Shown: positions 54,590 to 63,938, counted from the first letter of the stretch. The stretch is DNA of 64,000 bases from an uncultured Eubacterium sp. (GCA_910584795.1 CAJUBZ010000011.1:1-64000), one strand, 5' to 3'. Numbers and translations: made by a program. The notes: generated from the sequence alone by a model not told the origin.

Positions 54590-54709
54590 CTATATTAATA
54601 CTGCAATTTCTTTTTTATTCGCTTCTTTATCTTCTGTTAATGCAAAAACACTAAAACCTGTAACAGCTAAAACAATAAGTAATACAAACATAATTCTTAA
54701 TATTTTCAT
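54590..54709 (-). CDS. Small 39-residue membrane protein between sigF and spoVAA
   Basis: MKILRIMFVLLIVLAVTGF begins a 39-residue ORF with one hydrophobic helix and a charged tail (TEDKEANKKEIAV). AGAGGTGCAAT precedes the ATG, and the stop lies 8 bp before spoVAA, so it looks like a real operon member. I know no named counterpart. A longer frame upstream runs through the terminal-repeat element and should be ignored. Confidence 0.55.
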   Translation of the reverse strand: MKILRIMFVLLIVLAVTGFSVFALTEDKEANKKEIAVLI

Positions 54710-54738
54710 ATTGCACCTCTTTTTTATCTTTATAACAT

Positions 54739-54882
54739 GTAACCTTTCAGCTAACAGCTCGAATTCGCTTCGCTTCTTCTCGCTGATTTGGATTACCATA
54801 TACAAAAAAATGCAGGAATTCAAAGTCCTGTAAACAGTCCTTGTGAATCCCTGCACTTTTTTGTGCATGGCTGAACTGTTAC
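54739..54882. repeat. MITE-like element with terminal inverted repeats, copy 2
   Basis: The ends GTAACCTTTCAGCTA and TGGCTGAACTGTTAC are imperfect inverted repeats. The interior follows copy 1 (CAGCTCGAATTCGCTTCG, CTTCTCGCTGATTTGG). The hairpin here is TGCAGGAATTCAAAG against CTTGTGAATCCCTGCA, and its changes relative to copy 1 keep most base pairs. It lies between sigF and the 39-residue ORF, inside the sporulation operon. Confidence 0.82.
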
Positions 54883-54931
54883 CATCACAATATTGTCAGT
54901 ATCTCCAAGAATTTCTCCAATATTCCAATTT

Positions 54932-55651
54932 TTAAAAATTAATTTGTTTTTTTAACTTATTTAATATCTTTTTTTCCAGTCTGGATACCTGTACCTGTGT
55001 AATGCCTATTTCTTTCGCAATATCAGACTGTGTCTTATTTTTGTAGTATCTCAAAATAATAATATTTCTCTCATTTTCTTCTAAAGTGTCTAACAACTGT
55101 TTAATTAACACTCTGTCAATAACGAGATTTTCATTGTTGGTTTTATCAACCAGCTTATCTAATATACTAATACCATTTCCATCACTGGAACTGTCCACTT
55201 CCTTATATATAGATTCTACACTTCTTAGAGATTCTATCGCTGTTACTACATCTTCCTTAGAGAGGGAACACATTTCTGCCAGCTGTTCAATGGTAGGTTC
55301 AAGATGATATTTCTCCCTGAATTTTTCTGTCTCAGCAATTATTTTATTTTGATTCTCTTTGATCGTTCTACTGATTTTTATAATACCGTCATCTCTTAAA
55401 AAACGTCTGATTTCACCTGTTATCAAAGGAACGGCATATGTTGAAAATGCCACATTATATTCCAAATCAAACCGGTCTATTGCTTTTAACATCCCTATAC
55501 AACCAATCTGAAATAAATCCTCTCCTTCATATCCACGATTTAAAAATCTTCGAACGATACTCCATATTAGTGCAGTATTATCTGTCAGTACTTTATCCCT
55601 GGCGGCTTTATCTCCTTTGTGAGCCTGTTTTATTAGGGTTAATGTATCCAT
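54932..55651 (-). CDS. sigF: Sporulation sigma factor F
   Basis: Sigma-F directs forespore gene expression. The 239-residue protein has region 2 (NTALIWSIVRRFLNRGYEGEDLFQIGCIGMLKAIDRFD, with the core-binding helix), region 3 (ISRTIKENQNKI) and region 4 with the HTH (TQSDIAKEIGITQVQVSRLEKKIL). It lies 7 bp after spoIIAB in the standard spoIIAA-spoIIAB-sigF order, and its partner proteins keep it inactive before division. Confidence 0.96.
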   Translation of the reverse strand: MDTLTLIKQAHKGDKAARDKVLTDNTALIWSIVRRFLNRGYEGEDLFQIGCIGMLKAIDRFDLEYNVAFSTYAVPLITGEIRRFLRDDGIIKISRTIKENQNKIIAETEKFREKYHLEPTIEQLAEMCSLSKEDVVTAIESLRSVESIYKEVDSSSDGNGISILDKLVDKTNNENLVIDRVLIKQLLDTLEENERNIIILRYYKNKTQSDIAKEIGITQVQVSRLEKKILNKLKKQINF

Positions 55652-55658
55652 ACTACCT

Positions 55659-56102
55659 CTATCTATTCTTATTATCTTTTATTTTTTTCGACATATACAC
55701 TGTGGTCCCCACATTTTTTTCTGATTCAATATGTATATTGTCCATAAACATTTCCATAAACATAAATCCCATACCAGAACGCTCTAACTCAGGTTTCGTT
55801 GTATATAGCGGCTCCTTTGCCTTTTCAATATCGTCGATTCCCACTCCCTGATCTTTAATTTCAATTTGTAACAAACTTTCATTATTCTCTTTTTTGAGAT
55901 TACACTTCATAAATACTTGTCCCTTCTGTTCTCCATATCCATGTATAATAGAATTGGTTACTGCCTCTGACACCGCTGTCTTAATATCATTCAATTCTTC
56001 AATGGTTGGATCCAATTCTGTCAGAAAAGCTGCCACCACCATTCGTGCCAGTCCCTCATTTTGAGATTTTGCGTCAAATACGATACTCATATTATTTTCC
56101 AT
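55659..56102 (-). CDS. spoIIAB: Anti-sigma-F factor and kinase
   Basis: SpoIIAB binds sigma-F and phosphorylates SpoIIAA. The 147-residue protein has the GHKL ATPase pattern: EAVTNSIIHGYG (N box), IEIKDQGVGIDDIEKA (G1 box) and ERSGMGFMFMEMFMD (G2). Length equals Bacillus SpoIIAB (146). It is 9 bp downstream of spoIIAA. Confidence 0.95.
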   Translation of the reverse strand: MENNMSIVFDAKSQNEGLARMVVAAFLTELDPTIEELNDIKTAVSEAVTNSIIHGYGEQKGQVFMKCNLKKENNESLLQIEIKDQGVGIDDIEKAKEPLYTTKPELERSGMGFMFMEMFMDNIHIESEKNVGTTVYMSKKIKDNKNR

Positions 56103-56111
56103 AAATTCCTC

Positions 56112-56441
56112 CTAAAATTCAGCTAAATTTATCATTTCTGTTTTATTTACAATTTTATATAAGCCCGAAATGGTAAGAATTCTGTCAATGGCTTTGTTTA
56201 TGTTTGTAACAGTAATATTTCCACCTCTGGTCTTTATTAACTTGTATCTGCCCATAATTACGCCAATTCCTGAACTATCCATAAAATTAGTATTCTTAAA
56301 ATTAAAAACAATATTTCGAATCTGATTAGATACAATGTACCAGTCAGACTGTTCTGTAATAACCTTCGAATTATGATGATCTAACTCTTCCGGTAAATAG
56401 ATAAACAAATTTTCTCCTCTTACTTCATATAAAACTTCCAT
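56112..56441 (-). CDS. spoIIAA: Anti-sigma-F factor antagonist
   Basis: SpoIIAA frees sigma-F by binding SpoIIAB when unphosphorylated. The 109-residue STAS-domain protein has the phosphorylated serine in NFMDSSGIGVIMGRY (about residues 54-68). The ATG at 56441 has GGGGGATTAT upstream; the longer frame starts 7 codons earlier without such a site. It is the first gene of the spoIIA operon. Confidence 0.94.
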   Translation of the reverse strand: MEVLYEVRGENLFIYLPEELDHHNSKVITEQSDWYIVSNQIRNIVFNFKNTNFMDSSGIGVIMGRYKLIKTRGGNITVTNINKAIDRILTISGLYKIVNKTEMINLAEF

Positions 56442-56479
56442 ATAATCCCCCTTAAATTTCATTTTTCGTCATATAATAG

Positions 56480-56511
56480 AAAAGAGAAGGACTTCTATGT
56501 CCTTCTCTTTT
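56480..56511 (-). terminator. Terminator of the zinc-ribbon/TPR gene
   Basis: AAAAGAGAAGGAC and GTCCTTCTCTTTT form a 13-bp perfect stem with a 6-nt loop, 17 bp after the stop codon at 56528 and ahead of spoIIAA. Confidence 0.88.
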
Positions 56512-56527
56512 GTGTACTTATATCCAA

Positions 56528-57955
56528 TTATTCTTCTGGTTCCTGACTGTCTTCCGGCAGCTGATTCTTTGCTCTTGTATAAAAATCAGAGTCCGGATAA
56601 TCATCTACAATCTTTTTAAAGTATTCCTGACCTTTTTGCTCATTGCCATCTCTGGTATAAGCATATCCCAGATAATACATTGCTTCATCATTATCTTTAT
56701 TTGTCTCCAGACATTTCTCAAACTGCTTAACCGCTTCCTTGTAATCTCCATTTTCATAAGCTGTCATTCCTGCATCAAATGCACCTTTTTCAACTTGTGA
56801 TGAAAGCTGCTTACTTAACGCCTCGTATACTTTCGTAAATGGAGCAGAGTCCATTTTCATCTTACCATCAACCTTTTCTAAAGATTTCGCACTCTTATCA
56901 TAATCCTTATCTAAATAATACTGAACTGCTTCCAGCAGATTGCTGTAATTCGTGCTTAAAGTATTTCCTGTATCCGTATACTGTGACAAACTTGTTTTTA
57001 ACTTATCTCTGTCAGCCTTAATTGTATCCACCTGATTCTGTAGTTCAGAAATGGTAGAATTCTTAATCGCAATCTTCTGATTATACTCAACTTTTGTATC
57101 ATTTACTCTGTCTGTCACACTGGAAATCCTTGCCGGTGTCACTATAAAATAAACCAATGCCGCTCCGAGCAGAATACCAATAATAATATGAAGAATGCTC
57201 TGTGCTCCTGTCAGTGCATCTTTAAAATCGGTTTTTGGAATGATAACATCATTTCCACTTAAATATGGTCGATCAACTAATCTTCCTCTAAGACTTCTTC
57301 TGCGTTCCATTCTTCTATCCGGATTATTTTTCTTTTCTTCCTCCAGATAATTGTTAATCTCCCGCAGATATCTGATACTAAGCGGATTACACTTATCTAT
57401 CTTCATACTCTTTTTAATGGTACGTTTAGCTCTTTCATACTGTCCATTCTTTGTATAAAGGAGCGTCAGCAATTGATATGCCTTTATAAAGTTCGGATTC
57501 TGATTCAGAACCTTTTTTAACTGAATAATCGCCATATCATCTGTGCCACTTCTGGCATAGTCCAGTGCTACATTAAACTTCTTAATCGTATGGTTTAATT
57601 CATCAACCTTACCCTTTTCCTGCTGAATTGCCACCAGATACTTATCTGCCGGGTTATTGTCCGGCTGAATATTGGTACTCATTACCCATTCTGAAAATGC
57701 CTGTACCGTCTCACCCATTTCAAAATAAACCAATCCTAACAGATTTCTCGCATCAATATTACGCTTATTTAACTTAACGCATCTTCTAAGCGTATCTGCT
57801 GCTCCTGCCAAATCACGGTTTCTTGCCTTGGTAAGACCTGCATTATAATAAGTATTGGACAATCTCACGATTCTCTTGTATACGCTTACGTCCATACCAC
57901 ACTGACTGCAATAGTCACTATTGGTAAGAACGCTTCCACAATTATAGCAAATCAT
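56528..57955 (-). CDS. Zinc-ribbon and tetratricopeptide membrane protein
   Basis: This 475-residue protein starts with a four-cysteine zinc ribbon (CYNCG...CSQCG, residues 3-21). TPR-like repeats follow (about 35-200, AGAADTLRRCVKLNKRN; AIIQLKKVLNQNPNFIKAYQLL). A membrane helix lies near 255-275 (ILHIIIGILLGAALVYFIV), then a coiled coil (about 285-335), and more TPRs near the C-terminus (AVKQFEKCLETNKDNDEAMYYLGYAYTRDG). The end is acidic. The domain order suggests a scaffold, but its partners are unknown. Confidence 0.8.
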   Translation of the reverse strand: MICYNCGSVLTNSDYCSQCGMDVSVYKRIVRLSNTYYNAGLTKARNRDLAGAADTLRRCVKLNKRNIDARNLLGLVYFEMGETVQAFSEWVMSTNIQPDNNPADKYLVAIQQEKGKVDELNHTIKKFNVALDYARSGTDDMAIIQLKKVLNQNPNFIKAYQLLTLLYTKNGQYERAKRTIKKSMKIDKCNPLSIRYLREINNYLEEEKKNNPDRRMERRRSLRGRLVDRPYLSGNDVIIPKTDFKDALTGAQSILHIIIGILLGAALVYFIVTPARISSVTDRVNDTKVEYNQKIAIKNSTISELQNQVDTIKADRDKLKTSLSQYTDTGNTLSTNYSNLLEAVQYYLDKDYDKSAKSLEKVDGKMKMDSAPFTKVYEALSKQLSSQVEKGAFDAGMTAYENGDYKEAVKQFEKCLETNKDNDEAMYYLGYAYTRDGNEQKGQEYFKKIVDDYPDSDFYTRAKNQLPEDSQEPEE

Positions 57956-57977
57956 CTATCTTTCCATCCTTCGCCTA

Positions 57978-58121
57978 TTATTCTTCTACCTTTAGTTCGT
58001 TAATCATCTGAATCATTACATCTGTAATGTCAGAAATATTGTTGTTGTATATCGCATCCTCTGCTTCTTCAATTTCAAGGCTGGGATGAAACTTTTTGAT
58101 TTCTTCTTCAAAATTAATCAT
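57978..58121 (-). CDS. Small acidic 47-residue protein
   Basis: MINFEEEIKKFHPSLEIEEA starts a 47-residue acidic ORF ending IQMINELKVEE. GTGAGG lies seven bases before the ATG, and the ORF fills the space between valS and the zinc-ribbon/TPR gene on the same strand. It is too short for routine gene calling. Similar small proteins seem to occur in Lachnospiraceae, from memory only. Function unknown. Confidence 0.65.
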   Translation of the reverse strand: MINFEEEIKKFHPSLEIEEAEDAIYNNNISDITDVMIQMINELKVEE

Positions 58122-58172
58122 ATTCGTACCTCACTTTGCTGTGTTTTACTACATATCACTGACAATTATTCT

Positions 58173-60815
58173 CTATTTCAATCTTGCCAACTGCTCTTTT
58201 ACCTGTTCCATCATCTGCTCATACTTTGCTTTCTTCTCTTTCTCCTCATTAATTTTCTTCTCCGGAGCTTTGCTTACAAAGTTCTCATTAGAAAGCATTC
58301 CGTTTACACGGGCAAGTTCTTTTTCTAACTTCTGTACTTCTTTTTCCAGACGTTCTTTTTCTTTCTCAATATCTACAAGCTCTGCAAAAGGCATATAAAT
58401 GGTAGCCTTTGGAATCACTACTGATACTGCATCATCTTCGATATCCGACTTATCTGACTGAATAACAACCTCACTGGCATAACCAAGTGTTGCAAAGAAT
58501 ACTCTTCCGTTTTCAAATATATCACGAATATCTGCATCCTCTGATACAACAAAGACCTTTGCTTTCTTGCTCGGTGCTACATTCATCTCTGAACGAATAT
58601 TTCTGATAGAACGAACTGCCTCTTTGATTGTCTCTACTGCTGCCTCTTCTTTTGCAAAATTGTATTCTTCTGTATATTCAGGCCAGTTAGAAATCATGAT
58701 TGACTCTTCCTCATCCTGTAATGTACAGAAAATTTCTTCTGTGACAAATGGCATATATGGATGAAGAAGTTTTAATGAATCAATTAATACTTTCTTCAAT
58801 GTCCAAAGAGCTGCCTGTTTTGTATCATCACTATCATTGTACAATCTTGGCTTAACCATTTCAATATACCAATCACAAAATTCTTCCCAAATAAAGTTAT
58901 AAATTTTGTCGGCTGCAATACCTAATTCGTATTTATCAAGATTTTCTGTCACATCTTTTGTTAATGTGTTGACTTTTGACAGAATCCATTTATCTGCATC
59001 TGTTAAATTTTCAGGCTTATTATTTAAGTCAATGTTTTCTTCCGGAAGATTCATCTGAATGAATCTGGAAGCATTCCAAACCTTATTTGCAAAGTTGCGT
59101 GATGCTTCAACTCTCTCCCAGTAGAATCTCATATCATTACCAGGTGCATTTCCTGTAATCAATGTAAATCGAAGGGCATCTGCACCATATTTATCAATTA
59201 CTTCCAATGGATCAATACCATTTCCCAATGACTTGGACATCTTACGTCCCTGATCGTCACGAACAAGTCCGTGGAACACTACTGTATGGAACGGAAGCTT
59301 GTCTGTGTGCTCCAATCCTGAAAATACCATTCTGATAACCCAGAAGAAGATAATATCATATCCTGTAACTAAAACATCTGTCGGATAGAAATAATCATAA
59401 TCCTCTGTGTTCTCCGGCCAGCCAAGTGTACTGAATGGCCATAATGCGGATGAGAACCATGTATCCAGTGTATCTTCGTCCTGCTTAAAGTGATTCTTTC
59501 CACACTTTGGACAAACTGCCGGTGCTTCTTTTGAAACAACAACTTCTCCACAATCCTGACAATAATATGCCGGAATTCTGTGTCCCCACCATAACTGACG
59601 TGAAATGCACCAGTCACGGATATTCTCCAGCCAGTTAAAGTATGTCTTATTCATACGTTCCGGAATTAATTTTAAATCACCATTTTTTACAGCTTCCATT
59701 GCAGGTTTTGCCAGCTCTTCCATTGCCACAAACCACTGTGGTTTAATCATCGGTTCTACTGTTGATTTACAACGGTCATGTGTTCCTACACTGTGAACCA
59801 AATCTTCTGTCTCTACTAACAGACCCAGTTCGTCTAAATCTTTCAAGATAGCCTTTCTGGCATCAAAACGGTCCATACCTGCGTATTTTCCACCGATTTC
59901 ATTGATTGTTCCATCATCATTTAACATATTGATTTCCGGCAGATTATGGCGTTTTCCAACTTCATAATCGTTCGGGTCATGGGCAGGTGTAATCTTAACA
60001 ACACCGGTTCCCTTTTCCATATCTGCATGTTCATCCGCAATAACCGGAATCTGGCGACCTGTCAATGGTAATTCTACCATCTTTCCAATTAAGTCCTTAT
60101 ATCTGTCATCTTCGGCATTTACTGCAACAGCACTATCACCAAGTAATGTCTCCGGACGGGTTGTTGCAATCTCAAGGAAACGTCCTTCTTCCCCAACTAC
60201 CGGATAATTAATATGCCAGAAATGACCTGCCATATCTACATGTTCTACTTCTGCATCACTGATAGATGTTTGACATACCGGACACCAGTTAATTAATCTG
60301 GAACCTTTATAAATTAATTTCTTATTATATAACTTTACAAATACATCCTGTACCGCATCTGAACATCCATCATCCATTGTAAAACGCTCTCTATCCCAGT
60401 CTGCTGATGAACCAAGGCGTTTCAACTGGTTAATGATACGTCCACCATACTCTGCTTTCCAATCCCATGCTTTCTCTAAAAATCCTTCACGTCCAAGGTC
60501 TTCCTTGTTAATTCCCTGCTCTTTTAAAGAATCAATAATCTTAACCTCTGTCGCTATTGATGCGTGGTCAGTACCCGGCTGCCATAATGCATTATATCCC
60601 TGCATTCTTTTAAAACGAATTAAAATATCCTGCATTGTATTATCCAAAGCATGTCCCATATGGAGCTGTCCTGTAATATTGGGTGGTGGCATCACAATGG
60701 TAAATGGTTTCTTGCTTCTGTCTACTTCTGCATGGAAGTATTTCTTCTCCTGCCATTTTTCATACAATCTGTCTTCAATCTCTGCCGGATTATAATTCTT
60801 CTCAAATTCTTTCAT
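58173..60815 (-). CDS. valS: Valyl-tRNA synthetase
   Basis: It charges tRNA-Val and edits misacylated threonine. The 880-residue protein has the class I signatures PPPNITGQLHMGHALDNTMQD (HIGH) and GRKMSKSLGNGIDPLEV (KMSKS), the editing-domain segment ATTRPETLLGDSAVAVN, the zinc-binding CQDCGEVV...CPKCG insert and a C-terminal coiled coil (about 815-880). The ATG at 60815 follows AGGAGAAGAAAAG; 20 upstream codons are not translated. A T-box leader controls it. Confidence 0.95.
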   Translation of the reverse strand: MKEFEKNYNPAEIEDRLYEKWQEKKYFHAEVDRSKKPFTIVMPPPNITGQLHMGHALDNTMQDILIRFKRMQGYNALWQPGTDHASIATEVKIIDSLKEQGINKEDLGREGFLEKAWDWKAEYGGRIINQLKRLGSSADWDRERFTMDDGCSDAVQDVFVKLYNKKLIYKGSRLINWCPVCQTSISDAEVEHVDMAGHFWHINYPVVGEEGRFLEIATTRPETLLGDSAVAVNAEDDRYKDLIGKMVELPLTGRQIPVIADEHADMEKGTGVVKITPAHDPNDYEVGKRHNLPEINMLNDDGTINEIGGKYAGMDRFDARKAILKDLDELGLLVETEDLVHSVGTHDRCKSTVEPMIKPQWFVAMEELAKPAMEAVKNGDLKLIPERMNKTYFNWLENIRDWCISRQLWWGHRIPAYYCQDCGEVVVSKEAPAVCPKCGKNHFKQDEDTLDTWFSSALWPFSTLGWPENTEDYDYFYPTDVLVTGYDIIFFWVIRMVFSGLEHTDKLPFHTVVFHGLVRDDQGRKMSKSLGNGIDPLEVIDKYGADALRFTLITGNAPGNDMRFYWERVEASRNFANKVWNASRFIQMNLPEENIDLNNKPENLTDADKWILSKVNTLTKDVTENLDKYELGIAADKIYNFIWEEFCDWYIEMVKPRLYNDSDDTKQAALWTLKKVLIDSLKLLHPYMPFVTEEIFCTLQDEEESIMISNWPEYTEEYNFAKEEAAVETIKEAVRSIRNIRSEMNVAPSKKAKVFVVSEDADIRDIFENGRVFFATLGYASEVVIQSDKSDIEDDAVSVVIPKATIYMPFAELVDIEKEKERLEKEVQKLEKELARVNGMLSNENFVSKAPEKKINEEKEKKAKYEQMMEQVKEQLARLK

Positions 60816-60901
60816 CTTTTCTTCTCCTGTTGTTTTCATAAGATTTCCTATAAACACCAACACGTTATGAAACATGGATATCGTTCATTTGTTTCATATG
60901 T

Positions 60902-61145
60902 AAGAAAAAGAGCAGCGGTGCTGCTCTTTTTCTTATGTATTGGTAGCACACAAAAGGGCGAATTATCGCGGTACCACCTTTGTTTATCTCTCATCATATC
61001 TTTTAACGGGGACGAACCGGTCATAGCTAATGGGCATCTCTGCTCTTTCTCACCATAACTGCTCAGAAACTACCTTCATAAACACTTCTTCGAAAGGCTT
61101 CCACCATCCCTTTCTCTCTATGGAAGGTTATTTACTACTCCTTTT
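60902..61145 (-). promoter_or_regulatory. T-box riboswitch of valS with terminator
   Basis: On the minus strand the leader begins near GGAGTAGTAAATAACC and contains the T-box core GGTGGTACCGC (60978-60968), then TTCGCCC. It ends in a terminator hairpin, AAGAAAAAGAGCAGC/GCTGCTCTTTTTCTT (60902-60934). The segment GAAGGTAGTTTCTGAG (61078-61063) probably holds the valine specifier codon. Uncharged tRNA-Val should favour antitermination. Confidence 0.93.
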
Positions 61146-61305
61146 CTTCACAGCATTTTACATATAAAAATATAATAAAGAGTTTATAGGTTTTTGTCAA
61201 CCGTGGATTATATTCTTTCGCATGTCAGAATAAATATCCCCTTCAAAAATATTAGACTAAAACAATTCAAAACTCACGCCTTCTGTTCCAACTTCTGTAA
61301 AAAAG

Positions 61306-61590
61306 CTATCTTCTATAATTAAAGGAACGGAATAAAGAATGAATGCATATATTAAATACGATAAAAATTATACCTATTAAAATTAATCCTAAAGCACCAA
61401 CTCTATATAAAATTATGCTTATCGGTTTAAAATTTAAATAACTATAACTTTTCCCATATTTATCGTACACCACATGTGCTCTCGCCGTTTCTTCCGCAAG
61501 CATTAGTGCAAACCCTTTTGATGCATATAATATTGAAAAAACAATATATAAAACAGTGTCAATCAATATAATAAAATTTTTCTTTTTCAT
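61306..61590 (-). CDS. Small membrane protein
   Basis: This 94-residue protein has two hydrophobic segments (about residues 5-30 and 55-82) with a polar loop of about 20 residues between them. It overlaps the upstream membrane protein gene by 4 bp, so the two are coupled. I recognise no family. It lies in the region downstream of an RHS remnant, where orphan immunity-like genes are common; that link is speculation. Confidence 0.6.
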   Translation of the reverse strand: MKKKNFIILIDTVLYIVFSILYASKGFALMLAEETARAHVVYDKYGKSYSYLNFKPISIILYRVGALGLILIGIIFIVFNICIHSLFRSFNYRR

Positions 61591-62351
61591 TTTCTTTCTC
61601 TTCTTCTAGCATTTTGTAATAACTTGATTATTATCTTTGTCTGTATAATATAACATATAATCGCTATTATAAGAATTGGCATAATCATATATAATGCTAA
61701 TTCCTCAAATTCTATATTCAACATTGGTATAAAAATTGTTTCCCAACATTCAATTTCTCTGTCCTTATCCACTGATGCTATAATCGATGGATACGAAAAT
61801 ATCCCCCCTACTATCTGAATCGCTCCAATTACACTGCACATAAATACAAATATTTTATCATTATTTAATTTTGCAAATAAAATGCCTATTATCATTGCCA
61901 TAAACAAAGCAACTAATAATAATCTGTCTGTGGTATCATATCCTTGTATGTCAAACCAATGATATAGACATATCTCTTCTTTTGCAGACAAATCTATCTT
62001 CTTTCCACTCTCAATGATTATGTTACAAACTATCGTTCCTAAAATATAAATTATGTCTGTAACAAAAATAAACGTTATTGTAAACATTGCAGAATAATAA
62101 AAGAAGCTTTCCACAAAGAAAAAGATAATAAATATCATTACGATTCCTAATATAATAGAAATCCATGATGGTATGAGTACGAAACCGATTATGCTTCCAA
62201 AAATTATTGCAGTGTATGTACACATCATAAAAGATAATATTTTCCTCGGAATCTTTATGGCAAAGAGACACAAAGTTACCCCCAATAAAAGACCTATAAC
62301 TTTCATAAATCCAATAATATCTAATTTATACAAAAATATGAGTATCTCCAT
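61587..62351 (-). CDS. Polytopic membrane protein of unknown function
   Basis: This 254-residue protein has seven or so hydrophobic stretches and almost no charged loops, except KIDLSAKEEICLYHWFDIQGY in the middle. AAAGGATTTGT precedes the ATG. It lies 47 bp after the lipoprotein gene and overlaps the 94-residue gene, so the three form an operon. No family recognised. Confidence 0.6.
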   Translation of the reverse strand: MEILIFLYKLDIIGFMKVIGLLLGVTLCLFAIKIPRKILSFMMCTYTAIIFGSIIGFVLIPSWISIILGIVMIFIIFFFVESFFYYSAMFTITFIFVTDIIYILGTIVCNIIIESGKKIDLSAKEEICLYHWFDIQGYDTTDRLLLVALFMAMIIGILFAKLNNDKIFVFMCSVIGAIQIVGGIFSYPSIIASVDKDREIECWETIFIPMLNIEFEELALYMIMPILIIAIICYIIQTKIIIKLLQNARRRERK

Positions 62352-62398
62352 ACAAATCCTTTCGCTTTAACTTAACTCTTACAAATATTTCTGGCAAT

Positions 62399-63613
62399 CT
62401 ACTCTTTTTCCTCGTAAATACTATATCCACCACATGCATAAGGAACCTCAAAAATAATACCTATTTTATTATTTGCAAAGTAAAAACTATTGTTATCCAT
62501 ATCATCCAATAATTCATCAATACTCTTATCTTCTAATACACCACCATCATTTTTTAACGATGTTTTTCTTTTTGTAACATGCGAAAAAGCTTTCTGTTCA
62601 AACAATTTAATTCTTTCTTTGTAAGCATCTAAACTTATTATTTTCTCCGCTTCCAAATCTAGATTCACTGCAAATGCCGATATACATGGATGTGCTGTTT
62701 TTCTATCATAGTAATCATATGTAAACAAAATGCTTAACTTTGTATTCGTTTTCGTTTCAATCGAATACTCAAATGTATGGAATCTACCACCAGATGATAA
62801 TCTATCTAATTGTCTTTTGACAGTATTAACCAATATTCCATTAAGTTTTTGCTCTTTATTCTCATTGCTTAAATAATTAATTTGAGGTATCTCTAAAAGA
62901 AAATCTTTAACTAAGATTTCTTGATTTTCTATAGAATAACTATTATCTTTCTCTATAAACTCTACTTGAAACAAATCTCTTCCTGCCCCATATCCAGTTT
63001 TATATAGATTAATATTTCTCCATTTTCCCCATTCCATTTGATGAAAATAATTGGTTTCAACTAAATAAATGTCTAAGTTAAATTTCACAATATTCCTCTC
63101 ATCCATTATACTATAGCGAAGTCCTTTTCCATCATCTTGTTCAATATTTTTCTTCTGATATACTAGTTGAAGGTTATTACTGTCTATTTCATCAGAATTA
63201 TCATAACTAGAAATAGCAAAAATCTTCTCATCTTCCACATAGAAATATGCCATACTCCGGTCTTTAATATTTTCATCATCTGAATTAACAATAACTTGAT
63301 ATATTGTGCCGTTATTATAGTCCCTTTCTTTATGAATTTTTGCGTATCCTTTTGATTTTAAGAAATTTTCCTCTCCGTCCATCGCATACGTAATTTTGAT
63401 AGAAAAAATGTTTCCATCTTTCCAAAAATATTTCACATTTTCATCTCTCTTGGAACTACGCTCTGATTCTTGAGACATAACATCCGTTTCTTTTTCCTCT
63501 GCCGTAACATAGACACTTGCTTCCTTAGTCTTATTATCACTAGTACTACTGTTAAATTTACACCCTCCAAAACAAACCAGTATTGCAATGAATGTGACAA
63601 ATAATTTTCTCAT
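62399..63613 (-). CDS. Lipoprotein with DUF3298-like C-terminal part
   Basis: This 404-residue protein has a signal peptide and lipobox LVCFGGC with the lipid-bound Cys at 18, then a Ser/Thr/Glu-rich linker. The last 170 residues (SILFTYDYYDRKTAHPCISAFAVNLDLEAEKIISLDA and IGIIFEVPYACGGY) follow the pattern of DUF3298/RsiV-type domains: lysozyme- or ligand-binding folds with a dl...G...L motif and a final glycine-rich strand. GGGAGAATTCT precedes the ATG. It heads the small membrane gene operon. Confidence 0.65.
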   Translation of the reverse strand: MRKLFVTFIAILVCFGGCKFNSSTSDNKTKEASVYVTAEEKETDVMSQESERSSKRDENVKYFWKDGNIFSIKITYAMDGEENFLKSKGYAKIHKERDYNNGTIYQVIVNSDDENIKDRSMAYFYVEDEKIFAISSYDNSDEIDSNNLQLVYQKKNIEQDDGKGLRYSIMDERNIVKFNLDIYLVETNYFHQMEWGKWRNINLYKTGYGAGRDLFQVEFIEKDNSYSIENQEILVKDFLLEIPQINYLSNENKEQKLNGILVNTVKRQLDRLSSGGRFHTFEYSIETKTNTKLSILFTYDYYDRKTAHPCISAFAVNLDLEAEKIISLDAYKERIKLFEQKAFSHVTKRKTSLKNDGGVLEDKSIDELLDDMDNNSFYFANNKIGIIFEVPYACGGYSIYEEKE

Positions 63614-63657
63614 TAGAATTCTCCCTTAAATTATATTTTCCGTACTCCCTCTAATCG

Positions 63658-63926
63658 TCAATCCTCTCCAGTATAACATTGTTCACTATAGAAATCTGTA
63701 TTTCCTAACTTTTTCGTTTCTCCCAAGTCTGTATACTCATAAGATTCTACATAATCTCCCTCATCATCTGTTATTACAGATCTACTTCCCTGTATATCTT
63801 TCAAGTAAAAATATGCTCTCTGCCAATCATCATACCTGATACTGGTATTGTATTATTTTCTAACCCAATGATATTCTGGCTTATCTTATTACCATTCTCA
63901 TCAATTACCTTAGAATTCTCTAGCAT
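63658..63926 (-). pseudogene. RHS/YD-repeat protein remnant, frameshifted
   Basis: On the minus strand one frame reads KVIDENGNKISQNIIG and, after a frameshift near 63830-63850, a second frame reads YFYLKDIQGSRSVITDDEGD, then YEYTDLGE and GNTDFYSEQCYTGED before a stop. This is the RHS repeat-associated core (YxYLxDxQGSVxxxxDxxG...YxYDxxGE). The usual downstream GLYYLRARYYD is absent. The upstream part ends at a stop before the first Met. Confidence 0.75.
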
Positions 63927-63938
63927 TTTTTAATAATT

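Noticed and set aside
63864..63926. Separate small gene starting MLENSKVIDENG
   Set aside because: The frame is the N-terminal half of a frameshifted RHS remnant, and it lacks a ribosome site.
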